Shown here: positions 26,953-33,053 of the stretch, one piece after another
Layout of the letters: each line of letters opens with the position of its first letter
Position numbering within the stretch: the first letter of the stretch is position 1
From: an uncultured Pseudomonadota bacterium
GTDB taxonomy: Bacteria; SAR324; NAC60-12
NCBI GenBank assembly: GCA_913056375.1
Contig: CAJXNF010000003.1
Location: forward strand, 1 to 33,053
Direction of reading: 5' to 3'
Length of the DNA stretch: 33,053 nt
Program-made: the position numbers and the translations under genes
Notes under the pieces: model-generated
What the model was told of the DNA's origin: nothing
What the model saw: only the letters and a program-made list of their open reading frames with translations
Databases searched by the model: none

Positions 26953-28410
26953 TCAGAGCAGAGACCTCACGGACTCGTTGATGAGTAGGAGAAAGTCATC
27001 AGGGAAGATCCCCAAGTACAGCGTAGCGAAGACGGTCAAACCAACTCCGAAAGAAGCCAGTCGTGGTGGAGTTTCTACAACTGTAGAGGTTTCTTCGCCT
27101 GCCTTCAGATACATGCAGGCGATGACTCGCAGGTAATAGTAAACCGAAAGTGCACTGTTGAGAACCGCAACGACTGTCAGTAGAATCCAATCGGCTTCCA
27201 GTGCAGCTCCGAAGATCCGTAGTTTCCCAACAAACCCACCCGTCAGGGGCAGGCCGATCAGCGAGAGCATCATCAAGCTCATACCCAGAGCAAGCATCGG
27301 GTTGGTTCGCGCATAACCGTGCAGGTCTTCGTAAGTCTCCAGAATCCGTCCACGATTGCGAATAGCCAGAATGCCAAAAGCACCAGTGCTAACCACAGCA
27401 TAAGCCAGCGCGTAAAAGAGAACGCTACCAATCGCAGCAGTTGTGCCTACAGCAATGGCTACCATCATGTACCCGGCATGTGCAATAGAAGAATAAGCCA
27501 GCATGCGTTTCACGTTTTGTTGCTGCAAGGCAACCAGATTGCCGATGGTCATCGTGAGCATGGCAAGCCAACCAAGGATGGTTTCCCAGCCCTCAACTTG
27601 CTCCAAGGGAATTCCAACCAGCAAAATTCGGATCATGATTGCAAATCCTGCTGCTTTGGCAGCCGCAGACATGAACCCAGTGACTGGTGTTGGTGCGCCA
27701 CTGTAGACATCCGGTGTCCACATGTGGAAAGGAACGATCGCCACCTTGAAACTCAGGCCGATAGTCAGCAGTGCAATACCTGCAAGAGCCAGCGGAGTCT
27801 CCACAGCCCCCAGGCGTAGTTGCTGCAGCATGTCCGGAAGATAGGTACTTCCGGTTGCGCCATAAAGCAGTGAGATACCGTACAGCAGAAATCCGGTGGA
27901 GAAAGCGCCCAACAGCAGGTACTTTAGTGCAGCCTCACCTGATTCAGGCACCTTGCGTTTCATGCCAACCAGGATGTAGCTGGAAATCGACATGATTTCG
28001 AGCCCGATGAAGATCACCAGCAACTCGAGACTTGAAGACATCAGCATCATCCCAATCAACGCACTCAACAGCAGGATGTAGTATTCACCGAAGTTCATCT
28101 CGTTCTCGGTGATATAGTGCCGTGAGAGTAGGATGGTCATCAGTCCGATCAACAGATACACCAATTCCAGCAAGATCGAGAAATTATCTGCTACCACAGT
28201 GCCATAAAAACCTGTGTAACCAGCGCCGTACAACTGCAACTCAGCAAGCATGGTCAGCACGATTCCTCCCAGCGAAACGCTGACGAGTACGTCGTTGCGG
28301 CGGTTGGACGGAACAAAGAGATCCGCCAACATCGCCACCACCAAGGTCAGAAATAGGATCAGTTCCGGAATCAGTGGCAGTAAATCGACCAGTGAGATGA
28401 AGTTGGGCAT
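26953..28410 (-). CDS. nuoN: NADH-quinone oxidoreductase subunit N
   Basis: [55 protein letters not shown]...[27 protein letters not shown]...[18 protein letters not shown]. Start trimmed to [20 protein letters not shown] at 28410. Confidence 0.95.
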   Translation of the reverse strand: MPNFISLVDLLPLIPELILFLTLVVAMLADLFVPSNRRNDVLVSVSLGGIVLTMLAELQLYGAGYTGFYGTVVADNFSILLELVYLLIGLMTILLSRHYITENEMNFGEYYILLLSALIGMMLMSSSLELLVIFIGLEIMSISSYILVGMKRKVPESGEAALKYLLLGAFSTGFLLYGISLLYGATGSTYLPDMLQQLRLGAVETPLALAGIALLTIGLSFKVAIVPFHMWTPDVYSGAPTPVTGFMSAAAKAAGFAIMIRILLVGIPLEQVEGWETILGWLAMLTMTIGNLVALQQQNVKRMLAYSSIAHAGYMMVAIAVGTTAAIGSVLFYALAYAVVSTGAFGILAIRNRGRILETYEDLHGYARTNPMLALGMSLMMLSLIGLPLTGGFVGKLRIFGAALEADWILLTVVAVLNSALSVYYYLRVIACMYLKAGEETSTVVETPPRLASFGVGLTVFATLYLGIFPDDFLLLINESVRSLL

Positions 28411-28585
28411 GCGAGGCTCTACCTGGGATTGGATAGCGAACAAAAATGTGCAAAACGGCACGAATATGTAAAGGAAGCACTGAAAAGACAAGTCACAAAC
28501 GGGAATCATTCAACATTTTGCAGGCCTTGGAAAAGGCAAAAATACTACTCATATTTCTGATTGAATAAATATACTAAAAATCATT

Positions 28586-29836
28586 ATGCAGTCCAACATC
28601 ATCTCTTCGCCAGAATTGGCCAGTCAGGGTCATCAAAAGATTGAGTGGGTACGACGCAACATGCCGATCCTGAATCAGTTGGAGGATCAATTTGCACAGG
28701 AACGCCCTTTTGCGGGCAAGCGGGTAACGGTTTGTATTCATCTGGAAGCCAAGACCGCCTACCTGGCACTAGTACTTCGAGCCGGTGGGGCGACAGTTTC
28801 CGTCACAGGTAGTAATCCTGAATCAACTAAAGACGATGTGGTGGCCGCACTTGCTGCAGAGGGACTGCATGTTTATGCTCGTCATGGTGCCAGCCCGGAG
28901 GAGATGCGCCGGTACATGAGCATTGCGCTGGAGCTACAACCGCATGTGGTGATTGACGACGGAGGAGATCTAGTCGAGCTACTCCATGAGTCGCAGCGGC
29001 AACATGGAGAGCAGATGCTTGGAGCTTGTGAAGAAACAACTTCTGGAGTACTCCGTGCCAGAGCCCGTGCCAAGGCTGGACAACTACATTTTCCAGTAAT
29101 GCTGGTCAACGATGCACGTTGCAAGTACCTCTTCGATAATGTACACGGCACGGGGCAGTCAGCCTGGGATGCCGTGATGCGCTCCACCAACTTGGTACTG
29201 GCTGGTAAAACAGTGGTGATCATCGGCTACGGCTGGTGCGGGAAAGGATGTGCACTGCGGGCCCAAGGATTAGGTGCAAACGTAGTGGTTTGTGAGGTTG
29301 ATCCGGTCAAGGCTGCTGATGCCATGATGAATGGCTGCCGAGTCTTGCCACTCAGAGAAGCCTGTCCAATCGCTGATGTAGTGTTGACTGTTACCGGAGG
29401 GCGTCATGCCTTGCGCAGGGAACACTTCCCCTTGCTGAAGAACAACGTCCTATTGGCCAATGCTGGTCATTTCTGGGAAGAAATTGATGTGGAGAGCTTG
29501 GCAGAAATGTCGACAGAGCGTCGAGAGTTACGTACCAACATTGAAGGATTCCATCTCTCCAACGGGAATTGGCTGAATCTGTTGGGAGGTGGAAACATCG
29601 TCAATATTGCTTGTGGAGATGGTCACCCAGCGGAAATCATGGACACTAGCTTTGCCTTGCAGGCTCTTTCCGCACGCTATGTGGTGCAGCAGGCGAATAG
29701 GCTGGCCATAGATTGTCATCCGGTACCCACGGAGATTGATGAGCAGGTGGCCCGTTTGAAACTAAAAGCAGCAGGAGTTTCGATTGATACGCTGACCCAA
29801 GAGCAGCAGGATTATCTGGCAAACTGGCAAGTCTGA
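28586..29836 (+). CDS. ahcY: Adenosylhomocysteinase
   Basis: WVRRNMPILNQLEDQFAQERPFAGKRVTVCIHLEAKTAYLALVLRAGGATV; NAD-binding KTVVIIGYGWCGKGCALRAQGLGANVVVCEVDP; DNVHGTGQSAWD. Confidence 0.95.
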   Translation: MQSNIISSPELASQGHQKIEWVRRNMPILNQLEDQFAQERPFAGKRVTVCIHLEAKTAYLALVLRAGGATVSVTGSNPESTKDDVVAALAAEGLHVYARHGASPEEMRRYMSIALELQPHVVIDDGGDLVELLHESQRQHGEQMLGACEETTSGVLRARARAKAGQLHFPVMLVNDARCKYLFDNVHGTGQSAWDAVMRSTNLVLAGKTVVIIGYGWCGKGCALRAQGLGANVVVCEVDPVKAADAMMNGCRVLPLREACPIADVVLTVTGGRHALRREHFPLLKNNVLLANAGHFWEEIDVESLAEMSTERRELRTNIEGFHLSNGNWLNLLGGGNIVNIACGDGHPAEIMDTSFALQALSARYVVQQANRLAIDCHPVPTEIDEQVARLKLKAAGVSIDTLTQEQQDYLANWQV

Positions 29837-29843
29837 GCAATTC

Positions 29844-31166
29844 ATGAAGCTACTGATACGACAAACCACCCTGGTCACCGTCAATGAGAAAGACGAGGTG
29901 TTGGAACAGGCCGACCTAGCGATTGTCGATGATAAAATCGCTGCGATTGGTGAAATCCCAGAAGGCTTTGTACCTGACCGAATTCTTGAAGGACAAGACC
30001 GCATCGTGCTGCCTGGGTTGATCAATAGCCACACGCATTTGTCGATGACGCTGATGCGCAATTATGCAGACGATCTGGACTTCTGGCCCTGGTTGATGGA
30101 ACGGATCAAGCCGCTGGAAGATCACCTGACTCTAGAGGACGTACGAATCGGTGCCCGTCTGGGTCTGGCAGAATTGATCAGAGGTGGGACAACCTGTTTT
30201 CATGATATGTATTTCCATATGGATCAGGTTGCTGAAGAGGTGGAAGCTGCTGGTATAAGAGCCTGCCTCTGTGAAACATTGTTTGATAATGCTGGTCAGG
30301 GCGAACAAATGCTCCATGATGCGGTTGAACTGCATCAACACTGGGATGGCCAAGCAGAAGGCCGGATCCGTGTTGCAATGGCCCCTCACTCAATCTATCT
30401 CTGCAGTCCGGGTTACTTGCGTGAAATTCTGCAGGAATCCTTGCGGCTACAATGTGGATGGCACACGCATCTCTGTGAAACAGAGCAAGAGGTGGAAAAC
30501 TGTCGACAGCAGCATGGCAAAACCCCTGTGCAATTATTGGCTGATCTTGATTGCTTTGAGGTTCCCGTAGTAGCGGCTCATGGAATCTATGTTGATGAGC
30601 AGGATCAGTACTTGTTACGGGAAGGAAAGGTGAGCATTGCCCACAATCCGAGCAGTAACCTCAAGCTCGCCAATGGCATTGCTCCCATCCAGTCTCTGCT
30701 ACATCAGGGAGTAAATGTTTGCTTGGGAACGGATGGAGCCGCCAGCAATAACAATCTCAACCTGTTTGAGGAAATGCACTTGGCAGCCTTGCTCCAGAAG
30801 TGGAAAAATCACGATGCTCAGGCTCTCCCTGCTTCAGAGGTCCTAAGAATGGCTACGATTCGCGGTGCTCAGGCCTTGGGATTAGGTCACCAGATCGGAT
30901 CACTGGAAGTTGGCAAGCAGGCCGACCTGATCATGATCAACACATCCCAACCGCATCTGGCTCCACGCCATGACCCGATTGCGCTGCTTGTCTACTCTGC
31001 TCAGGCCTCAGATGTCTGCACGGTCATGGTCAATGGGAAGATCCTGCTTGAAGATCATGTCTTGCAAACCCTAGATCAATCCTCCTTGCTGGAACAGGCC
31101 TCTCAGCAAACCCAACAATTGCTCCAACGAGCACAGGCTCACAAGCCAAAGTCTACACTGCTGTAG
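29844..31166 (+). CDS. mtaD: 5-methylthioadenosine/S-adenosylhomocysteine deaminase-type amidohydrolase
   Basis: VLPGLINSHTHLSMTLMRNYADDLDFWPWLMERIKPLE; HTHLCETEQEV; AHGIYVDEQD; LGTDGAASNNNLNLFEEMHLAALLQK. Confidence 0.9.
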   Translation: MKLLIRQTTLVTVNEKDEVLEQADLAIVDDKIAAIGEIPEGFVPDRILEGQDRIVLPGLINSHTHLSMTLMRNYADDLDFWPWLMERIKPLEDHLTLEDVRIGARLGLAELIRGGTTCFHDMYFHMDQVAEEVEAAGIRACLCETLFDNAGQGEQMLHDAVELHQHWDGQAEGRIRVAMAPHSIYLCSPGYLREILQESLRLQCGWHTHLCETEQEVENCRQQHGKTPVQLLADLDCFEVPVVAAHGIYVDEQDQYLLREGKVSIAHNPSSNLKLANGIAPIQSLLHQGVNVCLGTDGAASNNNLNLFEEMHLAALLQKWKNHDAQALPASEVLRMATIRGAQALGLGHQIGSLEVGKQADLIMINTSQPHLAPRHDPIALLVYSAQASDVCTVMVNGKILLEDHVLQTLDQSSLLEQASQQTQQLLQRAQAHKPKSTLL

Positions 31167-31256
31167 CGCAGTACGTTCGCGTTTCCTAGGCATCGCAAGG
31201 GGCTCTGAGCAAGAGCTTCTTCCTTCTCCTTTCCAACATTTTTTGGCTGTTTCGGG

Positions 31257-33053
31257 ATGGAAATTCCGCTGTTGCGAGATCTTGTGATCATTTTCAGTCT
31301 GTCGGTGGTGGTAATCTACGGCTGCCGACAGGTGAAGTTACCGATTCTGGTAGGTTTACTGGTTACCGGGATGCTGGTTGGTCCCAGAAGCTTCGGGTTG
31401 ATTCACGAGGTACATCTGGTCGAAGTGATGGCAGAGATTGGTGTCATCCTGCTGCTTTTCTCAATCGGAATTGAGTTCTCCCTGAAGAAGCTCTGGCAGA
31501 TTCGCACACTCGTCCTGGTCGGTGGGACCCTACAAGTCGGCCTGACGATGTTGGGAACTTTTGCTGTGACGCACTACCTGCTGGGATGGGCAACCACACA
31601 GGCTTGGTTTCTTGGAATGCTGTTATCGTTGTCTAGCACCGCTATTGTGCTCAAGCTTTACCAGGAACGCGGAGAGATGGAGACAATGCAGGGGCGCCTA
31701 GCCCTGGGAGTTCTCATTTTTCAGGATATTGCGGCGGTGCTGATGATTCTGGCGACCCCAATGTTGGGAGGAGAAGTTCTCGACACCTCGAGCCTTGATG
31801 TGTTTCGCCTTGTGTTGATTGGTCTTGGTCTACCGTTATTCATCTGGCTGGGATCTCAGTACGTTCTCCCCTGGATGTTGCACCGGGTGGTCAGTACCCG
31901 CAGTCCGGAATTGTTCCTATTGAGCATTGTCAGCATCTGCTTTGCGGTAGCCTGGGGGTTTTCGCAGGTCGGTATTTCCTTGGCGCTGGGTGCATTTTTG
32001 GCGGGTTTGGTGATTTCTGAGTCCGAGTACAGCCATGAAGCCTTTGAGCACGTGTTGCCGTTCCGGGAGATTTTCACCAGCATTTTCTTTGTTTCCGCCG
32101 GCATGCTGCTGGATATTGGTTATCTCTGGGAACATCTTGTGCTGGTGCTGGCTGTCTTGCTGGCTGTCTTAGTCTTCAAGTTGTTCATACTTTTGGGGGT
32201 AGCGATTGTACTGGGAATGCCGCTTCGCACAGCTTGGATTGCAGGATTTAGTTTGTGTCAGGTGGGTGAATTTGCCTTTGTGCTCAACACAACGGGTAGC
32301 CGCTTCCAGTTGTTGAGTCCGGACAATGAACAACTCTTCCTGACTGTGATCGTCCTGACGATGATGCTCACCTCTTTCCTGATTGCTGGAGCACCTCAAT
32401 TGACGCAGTCCCTACTGCACCTGCCCTGGCCTCGACGTTTGCGAGCTGGGCTTTACAAGGGCTTGCGTCTACAGATTCGTTCTTCTCGCTATGATCTGCA
32501 GGATCACCTAGTGATTGTTGGTTATGGCATCAATGGGCGCAACGTGGCTCGAGCTGCCAAACGAGCACAGGTACCCTACGTGGTGTTGGAAACTAACCCC
32601 GATACGGTTCGTAGTGAGCAGGCCCTGGGTGAGCCATTGGTCTATGGTGATGCTACTCAGAAAGCGGTGTTGAACCGAGTAGGAATTCGGCAGGCAAGAA
32701 CGGTTGTGGTAGTGATTGCAGAAGCGACGGCAACTCGACGGATCGTTTCAGCAGTCAGAGAACTCAATCCCAGTGTTTACCTGATTGCTCGAACTCGTTA
32801 TGTGCGCGAGGTGGAAGAACTACGCCGCCTGGGCGCCAATGAGGTTGTTCCTGAAGAATTTGAAACAGCGCTGGAGATCTTTGATCGAGTGTTGACGCAG
32901 TACCTCGTACCTCGTCCAGAGATCGATCATCTTGTCGAGGAAATGCGCTCTGGGAATTATGACCTATTGCGTCAGGAAGCTCTTCCTGAAACCACTGAGG
33001 TTTCCCAGGAACCCAACCTTCATCCAGAAATTCAAGTAACGACCTTGCTGCTG
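31257..33053 (+). CDS. Kef/CPA2-type monovalent cation:proton antiporter with TrkA-N domain (3' end cut by window edge)
   Basis: Manual translation from ATG 31257: MEIPLLRDLVIIFSLSVVVIYGCRQVKLPILVGLLVTGMLVGPRSFGLIHEVHLVEVMAEIGVILLLFSIGIEFSLKKLW...; RCK: HLVIVGYGINGRNVARAAKRAQVPYVVLETNPDTVRSEQALGEPLVYGDATQKAVLNRVGI. Absent from the ORF track. Confidence 0.93.
   Translation, partial: MEIPLLRDLVIIFSLSVVVIYGCRQVKLPILVGLLVTGMLVGPRSFGLIHEVHLVEVMAEIGVILLLFSIGIEFSLKKLWQIRTLVLVGGTLQVGLTMLGTFAVTHYLLGWATTQAWFLGMLLSLSSTAIVLKLYQERGEMETMQGRLALGVLIFQDIAAVLMILATPMLGGEVLDTSSLDVFRLVLIGLGLPLFIWLGSQYVLPWMLHRVVSTRSPELFLLSIVSICFAVAWGFSQVGISLALGAFLAGLVISESEYSHEAFEHVLPFREIFTSIFFVSAGMLLDIGYLWEHLVLVLAVLLAVLVFKLFILLGVAIVLGMPLRTAWIAGFSLCQVGEFAFVLNTTGSRFQLLSPDNEQLFLTVIVLTMMLTSFLIAGAPQLTQSLLHLPWPRRLRAGLYKGLRLQIRSSRYDLQDHLVIVGYGINGRNVARAAKRAQVPYVVLETNPDTVRSEQALGEPLVYGDATQKAVLNRVGIRQARTVVVVIAEATATRRIVSAVRELNPSVYLIARTRYVREVEELRRLGANEVVPEEFETALEIFDRVLTQYLVPRPEIDHLVEEMRSGNYDLLRQEALPETTEVSQEPNLHPEIQVTTLLL

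Noticed and set aside
28524-28537. GCCTT-GGAA-AAGGC mini-hairpin upstream of ahcY as a SAH riboswitch
   Set aside because: Only 5 bp with a GNRA loop; no SAH riboswitch conserved core recognised.
31200-31232. GCTCT-GAGCA-AGAGC hairpin after the amidohydrolase gene
   Set aside because: Only a 5-bp stem with no T-run; insufficient for a terminator call.

Overview
This 33-kb window looks like a mostly chromosomal, housekeeping segment of a Gram-negative bacterium. I saw no rRNA, tRNA, CRISPR array, transposase or phage module. Left part: a copper-chaperone-like PCu(A)C protein (truncated at the left edge) with a small DUF2946-like secreted protein upstream, umuDC, sodB, a membrane pyrophosphatase with K+-dependent-type signature residues, a large soluble hybrid histidine kinase (PAS-PAS-HisKA-HATPase-REC-REC-HPt), NAD(P)H-hydrate repair (nnrE/nnrD fusion), a convergent degenerate receiver protein, pyrG, an LptA/OstA-like protein and an FKBP. 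Middle: an AT-richer gap (about 14.7-15.7 kb) with an H-NS-like 60-aa ORF, a cluster of inverted repeats built on CTTTGC/GCAAAG, a 53-aa ORF missing from the supplied track, and a 201-aa protein that reads like a degenerate isochorismatase-fold protein. Right part: a long minus-strand run of nuoN, prepilin, lipoprotein, FlgT/LPP20-like protein, lpdA, secreted TPR-CHAT protein and alpha/beta hydrolase. Last, on the plus strand: ahcY, an MTA/SAH deaminase-type amidohydrolase and a Kef/CPA2 antiporter with TrkA-N (truncated at the right edge). Best leads for something new: (i) the exported TPR-CHAT protein with a canonical 12-residue EF-hand loop inside the CHAT domain; (ii) the Asp-to-Asn pseudoreceiver; (iii) the palindrome-rich island with the H-NS-like and isochorismatase-like ORFs; (iv) the leader upstream of the PCu(A)C gene, which has two mutually exclusive pairings. 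No complete, clearly novel multi-gene system could be established from sequence alone.
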